Positions 56,352-64,000 of a stretch of 64,000 bases of DNA are shown one piece after another. A model generated the notes under the pieces. The model saw only the letters and a program-made list of their open reading frames with translations, did not search any database and was not told the origin of the DNA. The first letter of the stretch is position 1, and every line of letters begins with the position of its first letter. The translations under genes and the position numbers were made by a program. This DNA comes from Pseudonocardia sp. T1-2H (GTDB taxonomy: Bacteria > Actinomycetota > Actinomycetes > Mycobacteriales > Pseudonocardiaceae), in NCBI RefSeq assembly GCF_038039215.1, contig NZ_JBBPCL010000001.1:6014001-6078000 (forward strand). Reading direction: 5' to 3'.

Positions 56352-57242
56352 TCACGCCGGGGGCGTGTCGCCCGGCCACGGGCCGGTGCGGGCCCGGGAG
56401 GCGCCCAGCCGGAACGCCGTGGCCACCGCGACCGCGTCCATCGTCGTCTCGACGTCGTGCACCCGGACGCCCCAGGCGCCCGCGTCGGCGGCGAGTGCGC
56501 TGACCGCCGCCGTCGCGCAGTCCCGGCCCGACGGCGGACGTACCGCGCCCGTGGAGTCCGCGAGGAGCTGGCCGAGGAACCGCTTCCGGGAGGCGCCGAC
56601 CAGCACCGGGAAGCCCAGCGCGACGAGCACGTCCAGCCGGCGCAGCAACGCCCAGTTGTGCGCCGCCGTCTTCGCGAACCCGAGGCCCGGGTCCAGCACG
56701 AGCCGGCCGGGATCGACGCCCGCCATCACCGCGGCGTCGACCCGCGCGACCAGCTCCTGCCGCACCTCGCCGATGACGTCCTCGTAGCTCGCGAGCTCGT
56801 TCATCCGGTTGCTGTGCCCGCGCCAGTGCATGAGGATCCACGGCACCCGCAGCGACGCGACCGCCGCCGCCATGTGCGGGTCGGCCAGGCCGCCGGACAC
56901 GTCGTTGACGAGCACGGCACCGGCCTCGACCGCGGCCTCGGCGACGGTGGCCCGGGTGGTGTCCACGCTGACCCGGACGCCCTCGGCGACGAGGTCCCGG
57001 ATCACCGGGACGACGCGCGCGCGCTCGGTGTCCGCATCCACCCGCGCCGCGCCGGGGCGCGTGGACTCCCCGCCGACGTCGACGAGATCGGCGCCGGCGT
57101 CCCGCATCGCGACGCCGTGCGCGACGGCGTGCCCGCGGTCCACGTAGCGGCCGCCGTCGGAGAACGAGTCCGGCGTCACGTTGAGGATGCCCATGACGGC
57201 GCACCGGCCCAGGTTCGGGAGCGCGAGACCACCGGCCGCCAT
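56352..57242 (-). CDS. folP: Dihydropteroate synthase
   Basis: The protein has 296 residues. The TIM barrel begins [17 protein letters not shown] (pterin and magnesium Asn), then [13 protein letters not shown] (sulfonamide/pABA loop), [38 protein letters not shown] and [13 protein letters not shown]. It condenses pterin pyrophosphate with p-aminobenzoate and is the sulfonamide target. The ATG overlaps the folE stop (ATGA). About 15 residues precede the first motif, a normal length. Confidence 0.97.
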   Translation of the reverse strand: MAAGGLALPNLGRCAVMGILNVTPDSFSDGGRYVDRGHAVAHGVAMRDAGADLVDVGGESTRPGAARVDADTERARVVPVIRDLVAEGVRVSVDTTRATVAEAAVEAGAVLVNDVSGGLADPHMAAAVASLRVPWILMHWRGHSNRMNELASYEDVIGEVRQELVARVDAAVMAGVDPGRLVLDPGLGFAKTAAHNWALLRRLDVLVALGFPVLVGASRKRFLGQLLADSTGAVRPPSGRDCATAAVSALAADAGAWGVRVHDVETTMDAVAVATAFRLGASRARTGPWPGDTPPA

Positions 57243-57826
57243 CAGCCGCCCCGGATCAGCGACAACGCCTCCGCACGCGACGTCGGCGAGGTCTTGAACA
57301 TCCCTCGGACCGCCGAGGTGGTGGTGCGCGCGCCGGGCTTGCGCACCCCGCGCATGGCCATGCAGAGGTGCTCGGCGTCGATCACGACGATGACGCCGCG
57401 CGGGTCCAGCTTGCGGACGATCGCGTCCGCGACCTGGCCGGTCAGCCGCTCCTGCACCTGCGGGCGCTTCGAGTACAGGTCGACGACCCGGGCGATCTTG
57501 GACAGGCCGGTGACCCGCCCCTCGACCGACGGGATGTACCCGACGTGCGCGAAGCCGTGGAACGGCACGAGGTGGTGCTCGCACGTGCTGAACAACGGGA
57601 TGTCCTTGACGAGCACGAGCTCGCCGTGGCCCTCGTCGAAGGTGCGCTCGAGCGGGGCGTCCGGCTCCACGTAGAGACCCGCGAACATCTCCTCGTAGGC
57701 CCGGGCGACCCGGGCCGGGGTGTCCCGCAGGCCCTCGCGGTCCGGGTCCTCCCCGACCGCGATGAGCAGCTCCCGGATCGCGGCCGCGGCGCGGGCGTGG
57801 TCCACGCCGCGCCGGGCCTCCAGCAT
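57242..57826 (-). CDS. folE: GTP cyclohydrolase I
   Basis: The protein has 194 residues from ATG 57826. The zinc site is visible as [12 protein letters not shown] and HLCMAMRG, with [20 protein letters not shown] and the C-terminal [13 protein letters not shown]. It opens GTP to dihydroneopterin triphosphate. The frame stays open and protein-like upstream ([13 protein letters not shown]) to a CTG at 57868 that overlaps the ftsH stop as CTGA. No ATG, GTG or TTG lies between. Initiation at the CTG would give 208 residues and match the overlaps seen at radA and the sirtuin gene, so the true start is open. Confidence 0.95.
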   Translation of the reverse strand: MLEARRGVDHARAAAAIRELLIAVGEDPDREGLRDTPARVARAYEEMFAGLYVEPDAPLERTFDEGHGELVLVKDIPLFSTCEHHLVPFHGFAHVGYIPSVEGRVTGLSKIARVVDLYSKRPQVQERLTGQVADAIVRKLDPRGVIVVIDAEHLCMAMRGVRKPGARTTTSAVRGMFKTSPTSRAEALSLIRGG

Positions 57827-57864
57827 CGCCGGGTCGAGCTCGGCTGGCGTGGTCAGTTCGGTAC

Positions 57865-60375
57865 TCAGTTCCTGCCCCTGTCGTCGGGCGTTCCACCGGC
57901 GGGCGGGACGTCGCCGTCCGCGGGGAGCTGCGGCGCGGCCTCCGTGCGCTGTTCCTGCTGCGGCGCCGCCGGGTTCTGGGCATTCGGGTTCTGGGCGGTC
58001 GGGTTCTGGGCCGCCGGGTACGGGGGCGGCACCTGCTCCTGCGGCCCGGCCTGCTGCGGGTAGGGCGCCTGGGCGCCGTCCTGCGGGGGCGTCCAGTTCG
58101 GCGGCGGCCAGGCCTGGCCCGCCGGCGTGGTGGCCGGGCGCCAGTCCGCGGGAGCACCGTAGTTCGGCGGTACCGCGTAGGGCGGCTGGTGGGCCTGGTA
58201 GCCCCCGTTGCCGACCGGACCGCCCTGCCGGGCGACGTCCGCGCCGTTGCCGTGGCCGTTCCCGTATCCGCCGTTGACCGCCGGGGCCGGCTGGCCGTAG
58301 CCCGCGCTCGGGAAACCACCCGGGTATCCGCCGTTGGGCGGCAGCGGCCCCGGGCCACCGTTCGGACCCGGCGTCGGGACGCCGTTGCCGCCGCCCGGGT
58401 ACGACCCGACGGGTGCCGGCTCGCGCTCGGGCTCGATCTGCGGCGGCCACGGCTCGCCGTTCTCGCGGGCGCGCTCGGCCGGGGTCTTGATCGGCGGCTT
58501 GTCCGACGGCGTGCGCTCGCCGAAGTCGTTGAACGCGGTGATCCGCGGCCGCTTCTCCACCCGGTCGAAGATGCGCTCGAGGTCCTTGCGGTTGAGCGTC
58601 TCCTTCTGCAGGAGCTCGAACACCAGGTCGTCGAGCACGTCCCGGTAGGTGTTCAGGATCTCCCACGCCTCGGTGTGCGCGGCCTCGATGAGCTTGCGCA
58701 CCTCCTCGTCGATCTCGTGGGCGACCTCGAGCGAGTAGTCCGCCTGGTTGCCCATCGAGCGGCCGAGGAACGGGTCGCCCTGCTCGCGGCCGTAGCGGAC
58801 GGCGCCGAGACGGGCGCTCATGCCGTACTCCGTGACCATCGCCCGGGCGATCTTGGTGGCCTGGTCGATGTCGCTGGACGCGCCGGTCGTGGGCTCGTGG
58901 AAGACCAGCTCCTCGGCACTGCGCCCGCCCATGGCGAACACGAGACGGCCGATCATCTCCGAACGCGTCATCAGGCCCTTGTCGTCCTCGGGGACGACGA
59001 GCGCGTGCCCGCCGGTGCGGCCGCGCGGCAGGATCGTGAGCTTGTAGACCGGCTCCAGGTCCGGCATCGCCCACGCGGCCAGCGCGTGCCCGCCCTCGTG
59101 GTAGGCGGTGATCTTCTTCTCCTGCTCGGAGATGATCTTGCCCTTGCGTCGCGGGCCGCCGACCACGCGGTCCACGGACTCCTCGAGCGCGGCGCCGTTG
59201 ATCAGCGTGCCGTTCTCCCGTGCGGTGAGCAGGGCGGCCTCGTTGATGACGTTGGCCAGGTCCGCGCCGGACATGCCGACCGTGCGCTTGGCCAGGCTCA
59301 GGAAGTCCACGTCGTTCGCGAAGGGCTTGCCCTTCGAGTGCACGGCGAGGATCGCCTGCCGGCCCGCGAGGTCCGGGGCGCCGACGGGGATCTGCCGGTC
59401 GAAGCGGCCCGGGCGCAGCAGCGCCGGGTCCAGGATGTCCGGCCGGTTCGTGGCGGCGATGAGGATGATGCCGCCGCGCGCGTCGAACCCGTCCATCTCG
59501 ACGAGGAGCTGGTTCAGCGTCTGCTCGCGCTCGTCGTGCCCGCCGCCGAGGCCGGCGCCGCGCTGGCGGCCGACCGCGTCGATCTCGTCCACGAAGATGA
59601 TGCACGGTGAATTCTGCTTGGCCTGCTCGAACAGGTCCCGCACGCGGGAGGCACCGACGCCGACGAACATCTCGACGAAGTCCGAACCCGAGATCGTGTA
59701 GAAGGGCACGCCCGCCTCGCCCGCGACCGCGCGCGCCAGCAGCGTCTTGCCGGTTCCGGGCGGGCCGTAGAGCAGCACGCCCTTGGGGATCTTCGCGCCC
59801 AGGGCCTGGTAACGGCCCGGGTTCTGCAGGAAGTCCTTGATCTCGTAGAGCTCCTCGACGGCCTCGTCGGCCCCCGCGACGTCGCCGAAGGTGGTCTTCG
59901 GCATGTCCTTGTTGAGCTGCTTCGCCTTCGACTTGCCGAAGCTCATCACCCGCGAGCCGCCACCCTGGGCGTTGTTCATCATCCAGAACAGGACGAGGAG
60001 CACCAGGCCGAGCGGGATCAGGTAGATCAGCATCGTGGTCAGGAACGAGTCCTGGCGCACCACGGTGTTGAAGCTGGGGTTGTTCGGCGCGTCCTGCAGC
60101 TTCGTGAACACCGCACCGGCGGACTGCGCCGGGTACTGGGTGATCAGCTGCGTGCTGCCGTCGACCGGGTTGTTCAGCGTGAGGCGGAGCCGCTGCTCCT
60201 TGTCCTCGACCGTCGCGTCCTTGACGTTGCCGGTGTCGATCTGCGTCAGCGCGGTGGAGGTCGGCACCTGCGTGTAGCCGCGGGTGTCGTCGAACAACGT
60301 GCTGAACGCGAAGTAGACCAGGATCACGACGAGGATCCAGATCACGGGGTTGCGGAGCAGGCGCTTGCGGTCCAT
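57865..60375 (-). CDS. ftsH: ATP-dependent zinc metalloprotease FtsH
   Basis: The protein has 836 residues. Two membrane segments (about 9-27, [16 protein letters not shown], and about 113-132, [18 protein letters not shown]) flank an extracytoplasmic domain. The AAA domain has [28 protein letters not shown] and the second-region-of-homology segment [17 protein letters not shown]. The protease site is [13 protein letters not shown] (HEXXH) with the third ligand Asp in [11 protein letters not shown]. The last 200 residues form a disordered Pro/Gly/Asn/Gln-rich tail with short repeats ([14 protein letters not shown]), longer than in E. coli but usual in actinobacteria. ATG 60375 (MDRKRLLRN) is preferred over a start 23 codons upstream. 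Confidence 0.97.
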   Translation of the reverse strand: MDRKRLLRNPVIWILVVILVYFAFSTLFDDTRGYTQVPTSTALTQIDTGNVKDATVEDKEQRLRLTLNNPVDGSTQLITQYPAQSAGAVFTKLQDAPNNPSFNTVVRQDSFLTTMLIYLIPLGLVLLVLFWMMNNAQGGGSRVMSFGKSKAKQLNKDMPKTTFGDVAGADEAVEELYEIKDFLQNPGRYQALGAKIPKGVLLYGPPGTGKTLLARAVAGEAGVPFYTISGSDFVEMFVGVGASRVRDLFEQAKQNSPCIIFVDEIDAVGRQRGAGLGGGHDEREQTLNQLLVEMDGFDARGGIILIAATNRPDILDPALLRPGRFDRQIPVGAPDLAGRQAILAVHSKGKPFANDVDFLSLAKRTVGMSGADLANVINEAALLTARENGTLINGAALEESVDRVVGGPRRKGKIISEQEKKITAYHEGGHALAAWAMPDLEPVYKLTILPRGRTGGHALVVPEDDKGLMTRSEMIGRLVFAMGGRSAEELVFHEPTTGASSDIDQATKIARAMVTEYGMSARLGAVRYGREQGDPFLGRSMGNQADYSLEVAHEIDEEVRKLIEAAHTEAWEILNTYRDVLDDLVFELLQKETLNRKDLERIFDRVEKRPRITAFNDFGERTPSDKPPIKTPAERARENGEPWPPQIEPEREPAPVGSYPGGGNGVPTPGPNGGPGPLPPNGGYPGGFPSAGYGQPAPAVNGGYGNGHGNGADVARQGGPVGNGGYQAHQPPYAVPPNYGAPADWRPATTPAGQAWPPPNWTPPQDGAQAPYPQQAGPQEQVPPPYPAAQNPTAQNPNAQNPAAPQQEQRTEAAPQLPADGDVPPAGGTPDDRGRN

Positions 60376-60789
60376 GCAGCTTCGGCCCTTGCGGCCTTCA
60401 CCTTCCCGAGTGTGGTTCTCCGGGTCCGTACCCCCGCTGATCACGAAGGACCATGATCGCCCGGCGACGGGCGGAGCGGCCCTGATCCGCCAGGATAGCG
60501 GCCGAGGGACGAACCCGCGTCAACGCGTGCGACGAGGCGGACCCGGTTGGTGGATCGTGTTCGGACAACGAGCCGCGCGGGGGCCGGGTTCCCGGGCGGC
60601 AGCCGGCCCAAGGAGGCCTACGTCACGGATGGGTCACGATAGGACGGCGGGGTGAACCCGGATCCTCGCCGGACGTCCACCGGGTTGGTGGGGTATCCCC
60701 GGGGGCAGGCGCTCGTTGGACGGACGACGAGGCCCGGCGCAGGGACGGTGCCTCGTCCGTCATGTCTGTGTCAGCGGGGGAGTAGCGCC
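60376..60789. other. Divergent intergenic region ftsH / serine protease
   Basis: It has 414 bases without a supportable gene. On the minus strand TATCCT (plus 60492-60497) is a possible ftsH -10, with TTGACG 20 bases further upstream, a loose spacing. On the plus strand nothing convincing is seen apart from the GGGGGAG site before the protease start. Confidence 0.4.
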
Positions 60790-61737
60790 ATGGTCGGGTC
60801 GGGTCGGGGAATGCGCGTCAGAGGCCTCGGAGCCGCGGCGGTGGCGGTCGGCGTCGTCACGGCGGTGGCGTTCGTCCTCCCCTCGACCGCGACCGCCCAG
60901 CCCACGATCCAGCTCCCCGCCGCCGCGCCGGCTCCCGGCTGGGCGCCGGCCGGTTCGGCCGAGCTGCACCCGGGCGTCCAGACCGTCACCACCGGCGGCG
61001 GCGCCTGCACCAGCAACTTCGTCTTCACCAGCGGGGACCGCACGTTCATCGGTCAGGCCGCGCACTGCGCCGGCACCGGGCAGGCCACGGAGACCAACGG
61101 CTGCGACTCCTCGACGATGCCGGTCGGCACCGCGGTGACGGTCCAGGGCGACCGCGGCTACACGACCAGCGGCACGCTCGTCTACAGCTCCTGGGTGACG
61201 ATGCAGCAGCGCGGCGAAGCGGACCCGAACACCTGCGCCTACAACGACCTCGGGCTCGTCGAGCTCGACCGGGACGCCGTCGCGCACCTCAACCCGTCGG
61301 TCCCGTTCTTCGGCGGCCCCACCGGCCTCTCCGACGCGGGCCTGCCGGCCGGGGCGCTGACCTACTCCTACGGCAACTCCCCGCTCCGCCAGGGCGTCGC
61401 GGCGCTGAGCCCCAAGGCGGGCGTCAGCGCGGGCGACGTCGGCGGCGGCTGGGGCCACGAGGTCTACACGATCTCCCCCGGCGTCCCCGGGGACTCGGGC
61501 AGCGCGTTCCTGAACGACTCGGGCCAGGCCGTCGGCCTGCTGTCCACGCTGAACCTCGCGCCGCTGCCGGTGAGCAACGGCGTCTCGGACCTCTCCCGCG
61601 AGCTCGCCTACGCCAACGCCCACGGCGAGCTCGGGACGCTGAAGCTGGTCAGGGGCACGGAGCCGTTCACCGCCACCCCGCCCGGGATTCCGCTGCAGGA
61701 CATCGCCCCGCCCGCCGGTCCGCCGGCCGGCGCCTGA
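60790..61737 (+). CDS. Secreted trypsin-like serine protease
   Basis: The protein has 315 residues. A signal peptide (basic start, hydrophobic VAVGVVTAVAFVL, cleavage likely after ATAQ) precedes a chymotrypsin-fold domain. The triad is visible: His in GQAAHCAGTG, Asp in AYNDLGLVEL and Ser in VPGDSGSAFL. Cys pairs (GACTSN with AAHC; GCDSS with NTCAY) suggest two disulfides. It ends with a proline-rich tail. ATG 60790 follows GGGGGAG and is preferred over the 46-codon longer frame. It stands between the divergent ftsH and convergent hpt genes. The natural substrate is unknown. Confidence 0.88.
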   Translation: MVGSGRGMRVRGLGAAAVAVGVVTAVAFVLPSTATAQPTIQLPAAAPAPGWAPAGSAELHPGVQTVTTGGGACTSNFVFTSGDRTFIGQAAHCAGTGQATETNGCDSSTMPVGTAVTVQGDRGYTTSGTLVYSSWVTMQQRGEADPNTCAYNDLGLVELDRDAVAHLNPSVPFFGGPTGLSDAGLPAGALTYSYGNSPLRQGVAALSPKAGVSAGDVGGGWGHEVYTISPGVPGDSGSAFLNDSGQAVGLLSTLNLAPLPVSNGVSDLSRELAYANAHGELGTLKLVRGTEPFTATPPGIPLQDIAPPAGPPAGA

Positions 61738-61740
61738 CGA

Positions 61741-62301
61741 TCAGGTGTAGACGGCGGGCTCGAGGGTCCCGATGAACGGCAGGTCGCGGTAGCGCTCGGC
61801 GTAGTCCAGGCCGTAGCCGACGACGAACTCGTTCGGGATGTCGAAGCCCACGTACTTCACCGGGACCTCGACCCTCACCGCGTCGGGCTTGCGGAGCAGC
61901 GTCACGACCTCCAGCGACGCCGGCCCGCGCGACTCGAGGTTCTTCAGCAGCCAGGACAGGGTCAGCCCCGAGTCGATGATGTCCTCGACGATCAGGACGT
62001 GCCGGCCGGCGATGTCCCGGTCCAGGTCCTTGAGGATCCGCACCACGCCCGACGACGACGTCGACGAGCCGTACGAGCTGACCGCCATGAACTCCAGCTG
62101 CACCGGCAGCGGCATGGCCCGTGCGAAGTCCGTCATGAACATCACCGCGCCCTTGAGGACGCCGACGAGCAACAGGTCGTTCGGGGCGCCCCCGTCGCAC
62201 GAGTCGGCGTAGTCCTTGCCGATCTCCTCGGCCAGCTCGGCGGTCTTGTCGCGAATCTGCTGTTCGGTGACCAGGACGGACGCGATATCGCCGTCGTACA
62301 C
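61741..62301 (-). CDS. hpt: Hypoxanthine phosphoribosyltransferase
   Basis: The protein has 186 residues. [40 protein letters not shown], the PRPP loop [19 protein letters not shown] and the purine-side [20 protein letters not shown] define HPRT, which salvages hypoxanthine and guanine. GTG 62301 has GGAGG eight bases upstream. It follows tilS by 34 bases and precedes ftsH in direction, the standard tilS-hpt-ftsH order. Confidence 0.96.
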   Translation of the reverse strand: MYDGDIASVLVTEQQIRDKTAELAEEIGKDYADSCDGGAPNDLLLVGVLKGAVMFMTDFARAMPLPVQLEFMAVSSYGSSTSSSGVVRILKDLDRDIAGRHVLIVEDIIDSGLTLSWLLKNLESRGPASLEVVTLLRKPDAVRVEVPVKYVGFDIPNEFVVGYGLDYAERYRDLPFIGTLEPAVYT

Positions 62302-62335
62302 GCCGATGCCTCCTGCATTTCAACGGATGGGCTGC

Positions 62336-63282
62336 TCAACGGATGTGCAGCACGAGCCTGCCACGCTCGCGGACCAGGTCCAACCCGCCCGGCAGCCGCG
62401 GGCCGCCCTGACCGCGCCACGCGCCCACGAGATCGTCCGCCGCGCGCAGGTGCGCGTCGGTGAGCGGACCGGTTCCGTGATCGCGCAACCAGGAGCGGAG
62501 CACCCGGCGGCGCACCGCGGCCGGGATTCCGGCGAGCTCGGCGACGTCCAGCGCGCCGTCGCGCTCTGCGGCGCATCTCACCCGGGACGCCCACCCGTCG
62601 AGCGCCGCGGCGTCCTCCCGGAGCTGGCCCGCGGTGCGTGCCAGGGCCTCGGCGACGCCGCCCGCGAGCACGTCCTCCAGCAGCGGGAGGACCTCGTGCC
62701 GCAGCCGGACCCGGGTGAAGCGCGGATCGGCGTTGTGGGGGTCCTCCCACGGGGTGAGCCCTCGTGCCGCGCACGCGGCACGGGTGTCCGCGCGGCGCAC
62801 GGCGAGCAGGGGGCGCAGCCACGGCGCGTCCCACTCGCGCATCCCGGCGACCGAGCGGGGGCCGGAGCCGCGGCCGAGGCCGAGCAGGACCGTCTCGGCC
62901 TGGTCGTCGAGGGTGTGGCCGAGCAGGACGGCGGACCGTGGCTCGGGCCGCGCGGCGTCGAGGGCGGCGTAGCGGGCCCGCCGCGCGGCGGCCTCGGTCC
63001 CCCGGCCCCCTCGACGACGACGGGGTGCACGTCCGCCGTGATGCCCCGCTCGCGCAGCTGGGCGGCGAGCTCCCGGGCGCGTTCGGCGGAGCCCTCCTGG
63101 AGGCCGTGGTCGACCACGGCGGCGCGGGCGTCCGGCCGTTCGGCGTGCGTGGCGAACAGGAGCGCGAGGGAGTCCGCGCCGCCGGAGCAGCCGACGAGGG
63201 GTGGCGCGGCGCGGACGTCGTCAGGCAGGCGGGCCAGGGCGGCCCGGACCGCCCGCCGCACCGCCCCCGGATCCCCCGCCAC
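62336..63282 (-). CDS. tilS: tRNA(Ile)-lysidine synthase (frameshifted in this sequence)
   Basis: The corrected protein has 315 residues. The PP-loop is PPLVGCSGGADSLALLFA (SGGxDS). AVVDHGLQEGSAERARELAA follows, then, after the break, TEAAARRARYAALDAARPEP and VLLGHTLDDQAETVLLGLGR, and PWEDPHNADPRFTRVRLRHE. It converts C34 of tRNA-Ile(CAU) to lysidine and is essential. The break sits where the C-run 62999-63003 has five instead of six bases. GTG 63282 (MAGDPGAVRRAVRAAL) is chosen. A GTG at 63393 overlapping the upstream stop would add 37 residues encoded by an inverted-repeat region and looks less likely. Confidence 0.92.
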
Positions 63283-63312
63283 CCCGCAACCCTCGCACGG
63301 GTCGTCGAAAGG

Positions 63313-63363
63313 CGCGTTGAGCCTCCACAACGCGGCCACAGGCCCGCGGGAAGCGCGTTGTGG
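63313..63363. repeat. Nested inverted repeats (three CGCGTTG arms) upstream of tilS
   Basis: CGCGTTG (63313-63319) pairs with CAACGCG (63328-63334). The latter, as CCACAACGCG (63325-63334), also pairs perfectly with CGCGTTGTGG (63354-63363). Two mutually exclusive hairpins are possible. It is REP-like or attenuator-like, in the gap between the metalloprotease and tilS. Confidence 0.5.
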
Positions 63364-63389
63364 CTCCGCGACGCGGAGGAGGGTCGAGT

Positions 63390-64000
63390 TCACCGGGTGC
63401 GGACCAGCCACTTCTCCGGGCTGCCCAGCTCCCCCCGGGTCGGGAGGGTGTCCGGGCTGGTCCAGATCCTGTTGAAGCCGTCCATTCCGATCGCCCCGAC
63501 CACGTGGTCGGTGAAGGCGGCGCCGACGGCGTACTGCTTCATCTTCGCCTCGACACCGAGCAGCGCCCGCAGGATCCGGTCCACGATCCCGCCACCGCGG
63601 CGGCGCACGGTGAAGCGCTCCCGGATCGTCGCGACGCTGGGCACGACGCCCGGGCCCGCGGCGTCCATCACGTGGTCCGCGTGGCCCTCGAGCAGGGTGG
63701 TCAGGGCGAGGAGGCGATCCAGGACCGCGCGCTGCTCGGGGCCCTGCAGCAGCTCGACGAGCGCGAGGGTGTCCCCTCGGGAGTCCTTGAAGGCCCTGAT
63801 CGCGTCCGGCAGCCGGTCGAGCATCCCGGCCTGCCGACCCGGGTCCCCGATGGAGAGGAACTGGCCGATCTGGTCGGCGAAGTAGTCCCGCAGCCACGGG
63901 ACGGCGGTGAACTGCAGCCGGTGCGTCGCCTCGTGCAGGCAGACCCAGAGCCCGAAGTCCTCGGCCGGGACGTCCAGGGCCTGCTGGGCGGCGAAGATGT
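63390..64000 (-). CDS. Zincin-like metalloprotease, DUF2342 family (N-terminal part outside window)
   Basis: The visible 202 C-terminal residues begin IFAAQQALDVPAEDFGLWVC and contain LHEATHRLQF, a zinc-type HExxH. LLEGHADHVMDAAG is the likely third-ligand segment, and MKQYAVGAAFTDHVV leads to the C-terminus. This matches the actinobacterial DUF2342 zinc-dependent peptidase family, sometimes labelled as F420-biosynthesis-associated. The gene after tilS in mycobacteria (Rv3626c) is the same. The true start lies beyond the right edge of the window. Physiological substrate unknown. Confidence 0.9.
   Translation of the reverse strand, partial: IFAAQQALDVPAEDFGLWVCLHEATHRLQFTAVPWLRDYFADQIGQFLSIGDPGRQAGMLDRLPDAIRAFKDSRGDTLALVELLQGPEQRAVLDRLLALTTLLEGHADHVMDAAGPGVVPSVATIRERFTVRRRGGGIVDRILRALLGVEAKMKQYAVGAAFTDHVVGAIGMDGFNRIWTSPDTLPTRGELGSPEKWLVRTR

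Overview
The window is GC-rich actinobacterial chromosome (Pseudonocardiaceae-like). The evidence is the GC-rich third codon positions, frequent GTG starts and 4-bp start/stop overlaps, and a long block in the same order as the Mycobacterium tuberculosis Rv3579c-Rv3626c region. That block runs rlmB, cysS, ispF, ispD, carD, lpqE, radA, mutY, hydrolase, mhuD, clpC, lsr2, lysS, coaX, panD, panC, DUF2520, DUF3180, folK, folB, folP, folE, ftsH, hpt, tilS, metalloprotease. The assignment to Pseudonocardiaceae is inference from overall character; the synteny is known gene order.

Layout. At 1-3.9 kb is the end of a surface-polysaccharide cluster (UDP-sugar dehydrogenase tail, flippase, TupA-like ATP-grasp enzyme, GT2). 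At 3.9-8.3 kb is accessory metabolism: a class II aldolase-like protein and a lactonase (SMP-30)/LLM flavin oxidoreductase pair facing a TetR gene, with the same palindromic operator in front of both transcription units. From 8.4 to 20 kb is accessory DNA rich in remnants (GT4, RibD-like, TAP hydrolase and nitronate monooxygenase fragments, and a GAF-SpoIIE phosphatase with a nonsense codon). Mixed in are small enzymes, a MEDS/HATPase anti-sigma-type protein and a Rieske / Asp-box propeller / MoaD-like group. At 20-28 kb are tRNA-Thr(UGU), a ThrE-type exporter, otsA-otsB trehalose synthesis, a LacI regulator and a zinc ABC transporter preceded by a Zur-like box. From 28 kb to the right edge is the conserved housekeeping block. 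It is interrupted by a 1217-residue NodB deacetylase-GT2-acyltransferase fusion at 40.3-43.9 kb. The expected disA gene is missing after radA.

How the genes work together. panC, panD and coaX cover three steps toward coenzyme A. folE, folB, folK and folP cover folate synthesis and follow ftsH. ispD and ispF are two adjacent steps of the non-mevalonate isoprenoid pathway. clpC and ftsH are the AAA+ proteolysis components. carD and lsr2 are global transcription and nucleoid regulators.

Sequence quality. Thirteen single-base frameshifts can be placed by protein continuity. Eight of them, including one in clpC, lie at a GAGCTTC/GAAGCTC heptamer, and deleting one base restores both the reading frame and a GAGCTC site. 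Five others are one G/C short in a homopolymer. This looks like systematic base-calling error, possibly at a modified GAGCTC motif, so most frameshifted genes listed here are probably intact in the organism.
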